This document shows, one piece after another, positions 1-9,011 of a DNA stretch of 64,000 bases. The stretch spans positions 430,449-494,448 of the forward strand of contig NZ_MAYO01000002.1 of NCBI RefSeq assembly GCF_001691565.1, written 5' to 3'. The notes beneath the pieces are model-generated. The model saw nothing but the letters and a program-made list of their open reading frames with translations. It was not told the origin of the DNA and did no database searches. Position 1 is the first letter of the stretch. Every line of letters starts with the position of its first letter. This DNA comes from Microbacterium oleivorans. Its GTDB lineage: Bacteria; Actinomycetota; Actinomycetes; Actinomycetales; Microbacteriaceae. The position numbers and the translations under genes were made by a program.

Positions 1-2
1 AT

Positions 3-617
3 CGCGGTCTCGCGCTCATGGACTTCCCCTCCATCGCCCGCCTGCACGTCGAACTCGAGGACGGTGTCGTCCGTATCAGCGAGAACGGCAGCCTGCTGGT
101 CGAGGCGGGTCTTGATGACCCGGGCCGCCGCGTGCTCGAGGACGCCGTCACCGCGTTCGTCGAGCGGTCCTCCGACGCGAGGCTGCTCGACCGACCCGGC
201 GTCCTGCCGCTCCGCCTCATCGGCGACGGCGTCGCACCGCGGTTCCAGGACCGGGCACGCGGCTACATCTCCCTGCACGGCGAGGCGACGGTGGCGCAGG
301 TGGATGCCGCTGTGCCCGCCCCCGTCGACGATCGCCGCTTCCGCTCCAACATCGTCGTCTCCGGCACCGCGCCGTGGGAGGAACTCGACTGGTCGGGTCG
401 TGTGCGCATCGGCACCGTCGAGTTCGAGGTTCAGCGGCCGATCGGTCGCTGCGCCGCGATCACCGCCAATCCGGACACGGGCGAGCGCGATGCGCGCCTG
501 CTGCGCGTGCTGACCACCGAGTTCGGTCAGAGCGAGGCGACTCTCGGCATCCTGCTGCTGCCCATCGGCGACGGCGGGACCGTGCGAGTGGGGGATGACG
601 TCGTCGTCGTGTCGTGA
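3..617 (+). CDS. MOSC domain protein, 5'-truncated
   Basis: This is the C-terminal part of a MOSC-domain protein, a family related to the molybdenum cofactor sulfurase C-terminal domain and thought to handle sulfur or molybdenum cofactor chemistry. The reading frame is open to the left edge with no stop before the first ATG at 18, and the protein lacks the usual N-terminal beta-barrel section, so the real start lies outside the window. MOSC-like features are a segment containing RFRSNIVVSG (about residues 107-116 from that ATG) and the later GRCAAITANPDTGERD segment, which resembles the conserved R-C-x-x-x-T-x-D-P pattern. The next gene starts 42 bp downstream on the same strand. Confidence 0.75.
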   Translation, partial: RGLALMDFPSIARLHVELEDGVVRISENGSLLVEAGLDDPGRRVLEDAVTAFVERSSDARLLDRPGVLPLRLIGDGVAPRFQDRARGYISLHGEATVAQVDAAVPAPVDDRRFRSNIVVSGTAPWEELDWSGRVRIGTVEFEVQRPIGRCAAITANPDTGERDARLLRVLTTEFGQSEATLGILLLPIGDGGTVRVGDDVVVVS

Positions 618-659
618 CCGCGTGGGACCGATCCCATAGACTCTCCGTCGGCTTTCTTC

Positions 660-2969
660 ATGGACTCCCCGACCCACACTCCCGCTCCACCGCGCCGCGA
701 CATCCAAGGCCTCCGCGCCCTCGCCGTCCTCGCGGTGATCGGCGCACACGCCGCCGGATGGCCCGCGGGCGGCGTCATGGGCGTCGACGTCTTCTTCGTC
801 ATCTCGGGATTCCTTATCACCGGCATGCTGCTGCGCGAAGCGCGCGACACCGGGCGGGTCTCGCTCGGCTCGTTCTACGCGCGCCGAGCGCGCCGCCTGT
901 TGCCGGCGGCGCTGACGGTGTTGATCGCCGTCGCGGTCGCCGGGTGGTTCCTCTTCAACCGCGCCCGCGGGACGCAGACGCTGTGGGATGCCGCCTGGGC
1001 GGCCGTCTTCGCCTCGAACTGGAACTTCGCCGCGCAGGGCACCGACTACTTCGCCGACACCGGCGCCGTCTCGCCGTTGCAGCACTTCTGGTCGCTGTCG
1101 GTCGAGGAGCAGTTCTACCTCGTGTGGCCGCTGCTCCTCCTCATCGTCGTCGCCCTCACCGGTCGCACGCGGGTCAGGATCATCGCGGGCGTCCTCGCCG
1201 CGACGGTCGTGGCGGGGTCGTTCGTCTGGGCTCTCGTCCAGTCCGATGCGCAGGCGACCGTCGCGTACTTCTCCACCCTGACCCGCGCGTGGGAGCTCGG
1301 CCTCGGCGCGCTCGTCGCCGTGCTCGTTCCCCTGCTGCGCCGCATCCCTCGCACGCTCGGCGGGATGCTGCAGTGGACCGGCGTCGCGGGGATCGCCGCC
1401 TCGCTGCTGCTCATCGATCCGACCAGCGGAGGCTTTCCCGCCCCGTGGGCTGCGGCGCCCGTCGCCGCCACGGCGCTCGCGATCGCGGGAGGTGTCGGGG
1501 GGGACCCCCGGCACCGTCACCTCTTCCCGCTCACGAACCCGGTCACCGTCTTCGTCGGTGACGCGTCGTACTCGCTGTACCTCTGGCATTTCCCGGTCGT
1601 GGTCTTCGCGGCCGCTCTGCTCCCGGCATCCGAGTGGCATCTCTGGATCGTCCTCGGCGCGAGCGTCGTCCTCGGGCTCGCGTCGTACCTGATCATCGAG
1701 CAGCCGCTGCGCTACGCGCCGTTCCTCGGTGGGATGCCGCGGGTCGACGCGCCCGCTTCCGCACCGGACGCCGAGCCGGAGCCGGCTCCCGCGCCGGTCG
1801 TCGCGGTTGCGACGACCCGTCCGACGGGATGGACGCCGGGGACGCGGTACTTCCCGGGCTCTTCGCGCCCTGCGCCTGTGCGCGTCGAGCCGGCGGCTGT
1901 GTTCGCCGCGCCCATCGTCTCCGCGGCCGTGGTCGAACCGGAGCCCCAGCCGCGGGGGAGCGCCCTGACAGCTTGGCGCGAGCGGTTCGCCGCGCAGGTC
2001 TTCCTGGCGACGGCCGGGCTCGTCGTCGTGGCTCTCGCGGGCGCGCTCTGGGCGACGGCATCCGGTCACGGTCCGCGGTTCGGCCTCCCCGAACCGGCCC
2101 CGGCGGCGTCGGCTCCGCCGGTCTCGGGCGATCCGACGGCCGACCTGCAGGCCGAGCTGACGGCGGCAGCGAGCGCCGACGCCTGGCCCGACCTGAATCC
2201 TTCGCTCGACCGCGTCATGATCGCGTCGTCGGGCGCGAACCCCGCGCATGACTGCTTCTCTCCGGGTGCGGCGACAGCGTGCGGGTGGGGGAGCGGCGAC
2301 GCGCCCGTGCACATCTGGCTCGTCGGCGACTCGACCGCGATGGCCTACGCGCCCGCCTTCCGCCGGATCGCGGACGACAGTGCCGGCGGGATCCGCGTCT
2401 CGGCCATGGGCATGTACGGATGCCGCTTCACCGACGTCCTCGTCCAGAACGACGACCCCCAGGTGATGGCGGGATGCCAGGAACGCAAGGCCGCGGTGCG
2501 AGCGGCGATCCTCGCCGACAAGCCGGACCTCGTCGTGATGTCGAACGCGTTCACCCTCGGCCAGTCCGTCGACGGCACCGACCTCTCGGCTGAGAACCTC
2601 ATCGCCGCGCAGCGCCGCGAAGCGGCCTCGTACGAGGTCGGTTCCCGGATGCTGTACCTCGCGCCGCCGCCGCAGGGCGTCAGCCTCGCCGCCTGTTACA
2701 CGCCGTCGTCGTCGCCGAAGGCCTGCGACAGTGCGGTCGACAGCACGTGGCGTCAGATGGAGGCGGCGTCAGAGCACGCGGCCAAGGCCGCCGGCGACCA
2801 CGCCGTGTCGTCGCTGCCGTTCACCTGCGCCGGCGACGTGTGCCCGCCGTTCGCCGGGTCGATCCCGACGAAGTACGACCAGACACACCTGACCGTCGAG
2901 TACGCCGAGCACATCGCGCCCGCGCTGCGGCAGGCGCTCGACCGGATGGGCGTGCTGACGGAGCGCTGA
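660..2969 (+). CDS. Acyltransferase 3 / SGNH fusion membrane O-acyltransferase
   Basis: A 769-residue OatA-type protein, predicted to O-acylate a cell-surface polymer or glycan across the membrane. Residues 1-355 form the multi-pass acyltransferase-3 domain, beginning RRDIQGLRALAVLAVIGAHA and containing FWSLSVEEQFYLVWPLL. A proline-rich cytoplasmic linker (about 360-440) and one further TM segment (about 450-470) lead to an extracytoplasmic SGNH esterase-like domain. That domain carries the block I Ser in VGDSTAMAY and a late Asp-x-x-His in DQTHLT. The ATG at 660 is the only start in frame after the upstream stop. A TAGACT -10-like hexamer lies at 637-642. Substrate cannot be told from sequence; peptidoglycan or an exopolysaccharide are the usual ones. 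Confidence 0.9.
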   Translation: MDSPTHTPAPPRRDIQGLRALAVLAVIGAHAAGWPAGGVMGVDVFFVISGFLITGMLLREARDTGRVSLGSFYARRARRLLPAALTVLIAVAVAGWFLFNRARGTQTLWDAAWAAVFASNWNFAAQGTDYFADTGAVSPLQHFWSLSVEEQFYLVWPLLLLIVVALTGRTRVRIIAGVLAATVVAGSFVWALVQSDAQATVAYFSTLTRAWELGLGALVAVLVPLLRRIPRTLGGMLQWTGVAGIAASLLLIDPTSGGFPAPWAAAPVAATALAIAGGVGGDPRHRHLFPLTNPVTVFVGDASYSLYLWHFPVVVFAAALLPASEWHLWIVLGASVVLGLASYLIIEQPLRYAPFLGGMPRVDAPASAPDAEPEPAPAPVVAVATTRPTGWTPGTRYFPGSSRPAPVRVEPAAVFAAPIVSAAVVEPEPQPRGSALTAWRERFAAQVFLATAGLVVVALAGALWATASGHGPRFGLPEPAPAASAPPVSGDPTADLQAELTAAASADAWPDLNPSLDRVMIASSGANPAHDCFSPGAATACGWGSGDAPVHIWLVGDSTAMAYAPAFRRIADDSAGGIRVSAMGMYGCRFTDVLVQNDDPQVMAGCQERKAAVRAAILADKPDLVVMSNAFTLGQSVDGTDLSAENLIAAQRREAASYEVGSRMLYLAPPPQGVSLAACYTPSSSPKACDSAVDSTWRQMEAASEHAAKAAGDHAVSSLPFTCAGDVCPPFAGSIPTKYDQTHLTVEYAEHIAPALRQALDRMGVLTER

Positions 2970-3015
2970 GCTCATCCGCCCAGATGGCGGAACGCCTCTT
3001 CTCCCCGTCCGGGGT

Positions 3016-3021
3016 TAGCCT
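3016..3021 (+). promoter_or_regulatory. -10 box for leaderless Dabb gene
   Basis: TAGCCT ends 8 nt before the ATG at 3030, so transcription probably starts at or next to the start codon. No Shine-Dalgarno sequence is present. This favours the ATG at 3030 over the in-frame TTG at 3021. Confidence 0.45.
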
Positions 3022-3029
3022 TGGTCACC

Positions 3030-3329
3030 ATGACCATCCAGCACACCGTCGTCTTCGCCCTGCACCACGCGGAGGACTCCTCCGAAGAGAAGACGTTCCT
3101 GACGGACGCGCAACGGTCCCTCACGGCCATCCCCGGCGTCCAGCAGTTCCGCATCAACCGTCAGATCAGCCCGAAGAGCGATCTCCGCTGGCAATTCACG
3201 ATGCTCTTCGACGACCAGGCCGCCTATGACGCCTACAGCGCCCACCCCGACCACGTCGCCTTCGTCGAGAGCCGCTGGAGCCACGAGGTCCGTGACTTCC
3301 AGGAGTTCGACTTCGTCGCCGGCGACTGA
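3030..3329 (+). CDS. Dabb (stress-responsive alpha-beta barrel) family protein
   Basis: A 99-residue dimeric alpha-beta-barrel protein of the Dabb family, small ferredoxin-fold proteins of mostly unknown role often called stress-responsive. The start IQHTVVFAL with its early His, the middle PKSDLRWQFTMLFDD and the HPDHVAFVE stretch are typical. The ATG at 3030 gives the usual family N-terminus. Its product is full length. It lies alone between the acyltransferase and a convergent flavin reductase, so context gives no function. Confidence 0.85.
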   Translation: MTIQHTVVFALHHAEDSSEEKTFLTDAQRSLTAIPGVQQFRINRQISPKSDLRWQFTMLFDDQAAYDAYSAHPDHVAFVESRWSHEVRDFQEFDFVAGD

Positions 3330-3346
3330 TCGGGGCGGGCGTCGGC

Positions 3347-4438
3347 TCAGCGCTCGGCGCGCACCTCGGCGAGCGATGGGTAGTCCGTGTAGCCCTCTGC
3401 TCCGCCGGTGTAAAAGAGTTCCGGGCGGGGCTCGTTGAGCTCGGCGCGCTGCTCCCAGCGGGTCGGCAGATCCGGGTTCGCGATGACCGGGCGGCCCACC
3501 GCGACGGCATCCGCCCATCCTTCGAGCACGAGCTCTTCAGCCTCTTCACGCGTCGTGACGACGCCGAAGCCCGAGTTCAGGATCGTCGGAGCACTCGCCG
3601 TGTGGCGGATGTGCTGCACGAGCTCGGTCTTCGGCTCGGCGTGCAGGATGTCGATGAACGCCAGGCCCAGCGGGGCCAGCCCCTCTGCCAGGGCCGTGTA
3701 CGTCGCCCGCGCGTCGGCGTCGTCGCTCTCGAAAACACCCGGGATCTGATGCTGCGGTGAGAGACGGATGCCGGTGCGCTCCGCTCCGACCGCCTCGGCG
3801 ACCGCTCGGGTCACCTCGATGCCGAAGCGCGCGCGGTTCTCCGGCGATCCGCCGTAGACGTCGTCGCGCACGTTCGACTCGGGGGAGAGGAACTGGTGCA
3901 CGAGGTAGCTGTTCGCACCGTGGACCTCGACGCCGTCCATGCCGGCCGCAATCGCGTTCCGCGCCGCCTGCACGAACTGTTCGACGACATCGCCAACCTC
4001 GGCGGTGGTGAGGGCGTGCGGTACGGGGAGGTCGACCTTCTCGCCCGAGACGGTGCGTCCCTGCCCCGGCGAGGCGATCGCGCTCGGCCCGACGACGAGG
4101 TCGACGCCGGAGATCGCCGGGTGCGATACCCGTCCGCCGTGCATGAGCTGCATGACGATCGTGCCGCCCTCGGCGTGCACCGCATCGGCGACCTTGCGCC
4201 ATCCCGCGATCTGCTCCTCGGTCTCGATGCCGGGCTGTCCCGGGTAGGACTTCCCCGCGACGACCGGCCAGGTGCCCTCCGTGACGATGAGGCCGACACC
4301 GGCGCGCTGGCGGTAGTACTCCACCATCACGTCGTTCGGGATGCCGTCCTCCGCAGCCCGGGTGCGGGTGAGCGGGGCCATGACGACTCGGTTGGACAGA
4401 TCGAGGGCGCCGAAGACGGCGGATTCGTACAAACTCAT
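3347..4438 (-). CDS. Old Yellow Enzyme family NAD(P)H:flavin alkene reductase
   Basis: An FMN-dependent ene-reductase of the OYE/NemA family, about 363 residues, which reduces activated C=C bonds or nitro compounds. The N-terminus LSNRVVMAPLTRTRA is the FMN-binding first strand. The substrate-anion pair His/Asn is seen in HGANSYLVHQFLSP, followed by NVRDDVYGGS and the C-terminal phosphate-binding AVGRPVIANPDL. I chose the ATG at 4438 because it gives the family-standard start. A GTG at 4486 would overlap the stop of the upstream ABC gene as GTGA, add 16 atypical residues and suggest coupling. It is the last gene of a response regulator-ABC-ABC-OYE run, so detoxification or export of reactive compounds is a reasonable guess. 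Confidence 0.9.
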   Translation of the reverse strand: MSLYESAVFGALDLSNRVVMAPLTRTRAAEDGIPNDVMVEYYRQRAGVGLIVTEGTWPVVAGKSYPGQPGIETEEQIAGWRKVADAVHAEGGTIVMQLMHGGRVSHPAISGVDLVVGPSAIASPGQGRTVSGEKVDLPVPHALTTAEVGDVVEQFVQAARNAIAAGMDGVEVHGANSYLVHQFLSPESNVRDDVYGGSPENRARFGIEVTRAVAEAVGAERTGIRLSPQHQIPGVFESDDADARATYTALAEGLAPLGLAFIDILHAEPKTELVQHIRHTASAPTILNSGFGVVTTREEAEELVLEGWADAVAVGRPVIANPDLPTRWEQRAELNEPRPELFYTGGAEGYTDYPSLAEVRAER

Positions 4439-4482
4439 GCTGAGGGGAAACGACACGTCAGCCCGGTCGTATTCCCTCTCGC

Positions 4483-6522
4483 TCACTCAGCCGGCGGAGT
4501 GCCCTCCTCAGCCGGTGTCGCCTCGACCAGGTCGTCGTGCGCCTGCTCGAACTGCGAACGGTAGAGCCGGTAGTACGCGCCCTGCTGCGAGATTAGCTCC
4601 TCGTGCGTGCCCTTCTCGACGATGTCGCCGTGCTCCATCACGAGGATGAGGTCCGCGTCTCGGATCGTCGACAGGCGGTGGGCGATGACGAAGGACGTGC
4701 GGCCTTCGCGCAGTGCCGCCATTGCGTGCTGCAGCAGCAGCTCCGTGCGGGTGTCGACCGAGGAGGTCGCCTCATCGAGGATCAGCACCGCGGGCTGCGC
4801 GACGAAGGCGCGGGCGATGGTGATCAGCTGCTTCTCACCGGCCGAGACGTTCGAGGCGTCCTCGTCGAGCATCGTGTCGTATCCGTCGGGCAGCGAACGG
4901 ACGAACCGGTCCACGCGCGTCGCGACCGCGGCATCCACGATCTCGTCGTCCGTCGCCGAGGCGCGGCCGTAGCGGATGTTCTCGCGGATCGTTCCCGCGA
5001 ACAGCCAGGGGTCCTGCAGGACCATGCCGGTGCGCGAGCGCACGTCGTCGCGCGAGAGCTGGGCGATGTCCTGCCCGTCGAGCAGGATGCGGCCGCCATC
5101 GAGCTCGTAGAAGCGCATCAGCAGGTTGACGAGCGTCGTCTTGCCGGCACCGGTCGGGCCCACGATCGCTACGGTCTGACCGGGTTCGACCCGGAAGGAC
5201 AGGTCGGTGATCAGCGGGTGGTCGGGCGCATACGCGAACTTCACATGCTCGAACTCGATGACGCCGCGGCCGTCGCCACGTGCGGGAGCGTCGGCGGCAT
5301 CCGGTTCCTGCTCGTCGGCGTCGAGGAGCTCGAACACGCGCTCGGCCGACGCGGTGCCCGACTGGACCACGGCGGCCATGCCGCCGAGCTCCGACAGCGG
5401 CTGCGTGAACTGCTGCGAGTACTGGATGAACGCCTGCACATCGCCCAGGCGCAGCTGGCCGCTTGCGACCATCAGCCCGCCGAGCACGGCGATGCCGACG
5501 TAGGTGAGACTGCCGACGAACGTCATCGACGGCATGATCATGCCGGAGAGGAACTGCGCCTTGAAGGCCGCCTGATAGAGCTCCTCGTTCTCCTCCTGGA
5601 ACTTCGCACGGGCGTCGGCCTCGCGCCCGAACACGCGCACGAGCGAGTGGCCGGAGAAGGACTCCTCGACCCGTGCGTTGAGGCGGCCGACCTTGCGCCA
5701 TTGCACGCCGAAGGCCTTCTGGGACTTCGGGCCGATGACGCCGAAGATCACCGCCATGAGCGGAAGAGCGATGAGGGCGACGATGGCGAGCTGCCACGAG
5801 ATCGAGAACATCATGACGAGCACGCCCACGACCGTGAGCACGGCGGTCAACGCGCCCGAGAGCGACTGCTGCATCGTCTGCGTGATGTTGTCGATGTCGT
5901 TCGTGACGCGCGAGATCAGTTCGCCACGCTGCACGCGGTCGAAGTGCGACAGCGGGAGGCGGTTGAGCTTCGCCTCGACGTCCTCGCGCAGGCGCCACAT
6001 CGTGCGGACCATGATCACGTTGATGACGTAGCCCTGCGCCCACGTCAGGATGGCCGACACGACGTAGATGACGAGCACCCACGTGATGACGACCTTGAGG
6101 GCATCGAAGTCGACACCCGAGCCGGGCGTGTAGTTCTGCATCGCGGCCACGATGTTCGCGAAGTCGTTCTGTCCCTGACTGCGGAGGGCCTCGACCGTCT
6201 GGCTCTGGGTCAGCCCGGCGAACGCCGGGTTGGCACCGAGGGTCTTGGACAGGAATCCCTCGAAGACGATGTTCGTCGCCTCGCCGAGCACCTTCGGCGC
6301 GATCACCGCGAGGACCACGCCGACCGCTCCCGCGATCGTGACGAGGCCGAAGAGCCACTTGAACGGGGCGAGCAGCCCGATCATCCGGAGGAAGCTCGGG
6401 CCGAACTGCGACGCCTTCCCGGGGGCGACCGAGTCCCACGACCCGCTGTTCAGACGCGCCTGCTCAGCGAGTTCCGCTTCGAGCTTCTCGTCGTCGGTCA
6501 TCTCCGTCTCCAGCGCGCTCAT
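4483..6522 (-). CDS. ABC exporter half-transporter with catalytic NBD
   Basis: A 679-residue type IV ABC exporter half (six-TM domain about residues 50-390, nucleotide-binding domain about 420-670). The NBD carries Walker A GPTGAGKT (455-462), a deviant signature SAGEKQ (560-565), Walker B LILDEATSSVD with the catalytic Glu (584) and the H-loop His (614, IAHRLSTI). A charged cytoplasmic extension of about 45 residues precedes TM1. It overlaps the partner gene upstream by 4 bp. The partner has a degenerate ATP site, so the pair should form an asymmetric heterodimer like TmrAB or TM287/288. Likely cargo is a drug, lipid or peptide, not determinable here. Confidence 0.92.
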   Translation of the reverse strand: MSALETEMTDDEKLEAELAEQARLNSGSWDSVAPGKASQFGPSFLRMIGLLAPFKWLFGLVTIAGAVGVVLAVIAPKVLGEATNIVFEGFLSKTLGANPAFAGLTQSQTVEALRSQGQNDFANIVAAMQNYTPGSGVDFDALKVVITWVLVIYVVSAILTWAQGYVINVIMVRTMWRLREDVEAKLNRLPLSHFDRVQRGELISRVTNDIDNITQTMQQSLSGALTAVLTVVGVLVMMFSISWQLAIVALIALPLMAVIFGVIGPKSQKAFGVQWRKVGRLNARVEESFSGHSLVRVFGREADARAKFQEENEELYQAAFKAQFLSGMIMPSMTFVGSLTYVGIAVLGGLMVASGQLRLGDVQAFIQYSQQFTQPLSELGGMAAVVQSGTASAERVFELLDADEQEPDAADAPARGDGRGVIEFEHVKFAYAPDHPLITDLSFRVEPGQTVAIVGPTGAGKTTLVNLLMRFYELDGGRILLDGQDIAQLSRDDVRSRTGMVLQDPWLFAGTIRENIRYGRASATDDEIVDAAVATRVDRFVRSLPDGYDTMLDEDASNVSAGEKQLITIARAFVAQPAVLILDEATSSVDTRTELLLQHAMAALREGRTSFVIAHRLSTIRDADLILVMEHGDIVEKGTHEELISQQGAYYRLYRSQFEQAHDDLVEATPAEEGTPPAE

Positions 6523-8276
6523 GCGTCCACCCCCAGCTGCGATTCGACGATCTCGCGGTACGTCTCGTTGGTCGCGAGGAGCTCGGTATGAGTCCCCACG
6601 CCGACCATCCGGCCCGCATCGAGCACCACGATGCGGTCCGCGTCGATGATCGTCGAGACGCGCTGGGCGACGACGATCTTGGTGACCTCCGGCAGCTCGC
6701 GCCAGAGTGCCTGCCGCAATCGGGCGTCGGTCGAGAGGTCGAGGGCCGAGAACGAGTCGTCGAAGACGAGGATGTCGGGGCGGTGCACGATCGCACGGGC
6801 GATCGACAGCCGCTGACGCTGACCGCCGGAGACGTTGGTGCCGCCCTGGGCGATACGGGCGTCGAGCCCGCCTTCCATCTGCTCCACGAAGTCGCGGCCC
6901 TGTGCGATCTCCAATGCGTGCCAGATCTCGTCGTCGGTGGCTTCTTCACGTCCGAAACGCAGGTTGGACGCAACGGTTCCGGTGAACAGGAACGCGCGCT
7001 GGGGGACCAGCCCGATGCCCTTCCAGAGCTCGTCGAGATCGGCCTCGCGCACGTCGACACCTGCGACCTTCACCGAGCCCCCGGTGACATCGAACAGGCG
7101 GGGGATGAGTGAGACGAGCGTCGTCTTGCCTGCCCCCGTCGAGCCGACGACGGCTACCGTCTCGCCCGGCGCCGCCGCGAAGGTGAGTCCTTCGAGCACG
7201 GGGGAATCCGCGCCGGGATAGGTGAAGGACACGTTCTCGAACTCGACGGCTCCGGGGCGAGGGAACTCCTTCACGGGCCGCTCCGGACGGACGAGCCCGC
7301 CGTCGACGGCGAGGACCTCGCCGATGCGATCGGCCGAGACCGCCGCGCGAGGGATCATGATCGTCATGAAGGTGGCCATCAGGACGCCCATGAGGATCTG
7401 ACCGATGTACTGCATGAAGGCGAACAGGGTGCCGATCTGCACACTGCCCTCGTTGACCTCGATGCCGCCGAACCAGATGACTCCGACGACCGTGACGTTG
7501 AGGACGAGCATCGCGAGCGGGAACATGAGGACGAAGAGCGACCCGACCTTGCGGCCCACGACGAGGATGTCGGTGTTCGCGCCGCGGAACCGCTCCTCCT
7601 CAATCGGCTCGCGGACGAAGGCCCGGACGACACGGACCCCGGTGAGCTGCTCGCGCAGGATGCGGTTCACGGCGTCGAGTTTGGTCTGGTAGCTGCGGAA
7701 CAGCGGCACCATACGGCTGATGATGAGGACGCCGATCACCAGGAGCACTGGGACCGAGACGCCGATCAGCCAGCTGAGGCCGACGTCCTGCTGCAGCGCC
7801 ATGATGATGCCACCGATGGCGAGCAGGGGAGCGGTCACGAGCATCGTCGCGCCCATCATCGCCAGCATCTGCACCTGCTGCACGTCGTTCGTGTTGCGGG
7901 TGATGAGCGAGCCCGCTCCGAACTGCGTGACCTCGCGCTCCGAGAAACCGCTGACGCGCTCGAACACGTCGCGCCGGATGTCGCGGCCGACGGCCATCGC
8001 CGCGCGGGCGGCGAAGAAGGTGGCGACGATCGACGCGACGATCTGACCGAGCGCGATGGCGAGCATGAGCAGGCCGTGCGACCAGATGTAGCCGACGTCG
8101 CCCTGGGTCACGCCCTTGTCGATGATGTCGGCGTTCAGGCGGGGGAGGTACAGCGCCGCCATGGCCGACGCGAACTGGAAGATCAGCACGCCGATCAGCA
8201 GCAGGCGATAGGTCCGGAGGTACCGGACCAGAAGGGTTCCGAGCATGGATCTCAGAGTGCCACTACCTGCCGACAT
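6519..8276 (-). CDS. ABC exporter half-transporter with degenerate ATP site
   Basis: The 585-residue partner of the downstream ABC half. The TM domain is about residues 15-310 and the NBD about 345-580. Walker A (378-385) and signature NVSGGQ (481-486) are intact. Walker B ends Asp-Asp (FDDSFSALD, residue 507 where the catalytic Glu should be), and the H-loop His is Gln (538, VAQRVSTI). Loss of both residues in one subunit is the hallmark of heterodimeric exporters. The ATG at 8276 is preceded by a G-rich stretch usable as ribosome binding site. An in-frame ATG at 8246 (MLGTLLVRYLR) is an alternative. It lies 45 bp after the response regulator on the same strand. Confidence 0.92.
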   Translation of the reverse strand: MSAGSGTLRSMLGTLLVRYLRTYRLLLIGVLIFQFASAMAALYLPRLNADIIDKGVTQGDVGYIWSHGLLMLAIALGQIVASIVATFFAARAAMAVGRDIRRDVFERVSGFSEREVTQFGAGSLITRNTNDVQQVQMLAMMGATMLVTAPLLAIGGIIMALQQDVGLSWLIGVSVPVLLVIGVLIISRMVPLFRSYQTKLDAVNRILREQLTGVRVVRAFVREPIEEERFRGANTDILVVGRKVGSLFVLMFPLAMLVLNVTVVGVIWFGGIEVNEGSVQIGTLFAFMQYIGQILMGVLMATFMTIMIPRAAVSADRIGEVLAVDGGLVRPERPVKEFPRPGAVEFENVSFTYPGADSPVLEGLTFAAAPGETVAVVGSTGAGKTTLVSLIPRLFDVTGGSVKVAGVDVREADLDELWKGIGLVPQRAFLFTGTVASNLRFGREEATDDEIWHALEIAQGRDFVEQMEGGLDARIAQGGTNVSGGQRQRLSIARAIVHRPDILVFDDSFSALDLSTDARLRQALWRELPEVTKIVVAQRVSTIIDADRIVVLDAGRMVGVGTHTELLATNETYREIVESQLGVDA

Positions 8277-8301
8277 CCGCGTCCCCCCGCGGGTGGATGT
8301 C
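8272..8301 (-). promoter_or_regulatory. Inverted repeat over ABC start codon
   Basis: GACATCC (8272-8278) pairs with GGATGTC (8295-8301), with an extra GCG/CGC pairing inside. Read on the minus strand, the start codon at 8276 falls in the stem and the G-rich ribosome binding stretch in the loop. It could modulate translation, or weakly terminate the upstream gene. No U-tract follows. Confidence 0.4.
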
Positions 8302-8321
8302 CGCTGACGGCGTAGCAGGGC

Positions 8322-8696
8322 TCAGCTCGCGAGCTCGAGCAGCTCCCGCACGTGCCCGACGATCTCGCGCGGACGGAACGGCTTCGCGACGACCTCGTCC
8401 ACGCCGGCGCGGAGCGCCACCTCCTGGTCGCTGCTGTGCACTCGAGCGGTCAGCATGATGATGTGCGGCTGCGGGATGTCGACGCTCTGACGGATCTCCT
8501 GGGACGCTTGGATGCCGTCCGTCCCGGGCATCATCCAATCCATCAGGACGACCCGCGGTCGGTGTGCGCGCACCCGTTCGACGCCCTCTCGGCCGTTGCC
8601 GGCCCGAGCGACGGAGATGCCGGCGCGCTCGAGGCTCGAGACGAGGAGCATAGCGATGTCGTCGTCGTCGTCAACCACCAGCACCGAAATCGCCAC
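8322..8696 (-). CDS. Single-domain response regulator (receiver only)
   Basis: A 124-residue CheY-like receiver domain with no output domain. The acidic pocket is DDDDD (residues 9-13), the phospho-acceptor Asp is residue 53 (LMDWMMPG), the switch Thr is 83 (MLTAR) and the conserved Lys is 105 (VVAKPF). A GTG start at 8696 gives the canonical N-terminus ISVLVVDD and sits 6 nt after a CAGAGT -10-like hexamer, so it may be leaderless. No histidine kinase is nearby. It may pass phosphate to another protein or act by protein contacts. It precedes the ABC exporter genes, possibly in one transcript. Confidence 0.88.
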   Translation of the reverse strand: MAISVLVVDDDDDIAMLLVSSLERAGISVARAGNGREGVERVRAHRPRVVLMDWMMPGTDGIQASQEIRQSVDIPQPHIIMLTARVHSSDQEVALRAGVDEVVAKPFRPREIVGHVRELLELAS

Positions 8697-8768
8697 CCCC
8701 GTACTCTGACACGATCCGGGGGGCCGGGGTAATCGCGGGGACACCGCCGGGGATGCGATCTGACGGTC

Positions 8769-8918
8769 ATGACCGACACGGTCACGTTGCGCTCGCCGCT
8801 GTTCGGCTGGACCGTGGAACCCCTGCTCCTGCGCCCCTATCTGCAGCGACTCATCCGCTCGCGCAACGCCGTCCTGGTCGCGTCCCTGAGGGGTTCGGCG
8901 CCCGATCAGGCACGCTGA
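8769..8918 (+). CDS. Possible small protein, 49 residues
   Basis: An ATG-initiated frame of 50 codons in the 315-bp gap between the response regulator and the ParA-like gene. The product (MTDTVTLRSPLFGWTVEPLL...) is basic and moderately hydrophobic, with no signal peptide or recognised domain. Codon third positions are GC-rich like real genes here, but no clear ribosome binding site is seen. Unrecognised; it may be chance. Confidence 0.3.
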   Translation: MTDTVTLRSPLFGWTVEPLLLRPYLQRLIRSRNAVLVASLRGSAPDQAR

Positions 8919-9011
8919 ACCCGTGTTCCTCCCCGTCCACCGGGGATTTTGACGCCGGTCGCGATAGCGTGGGAGCGGTCCGTCCCCGCGGTCGGCCATC
9001 GAAAGGAATCC

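Noticed and set aside
4603..6591. Open frame of 662 codons on the plus strand opposite the ABC exporter gene
   Set aside because: Composition is rich in Arg, Asp and His with no family, and the opposite strand has complete ABC motifs.
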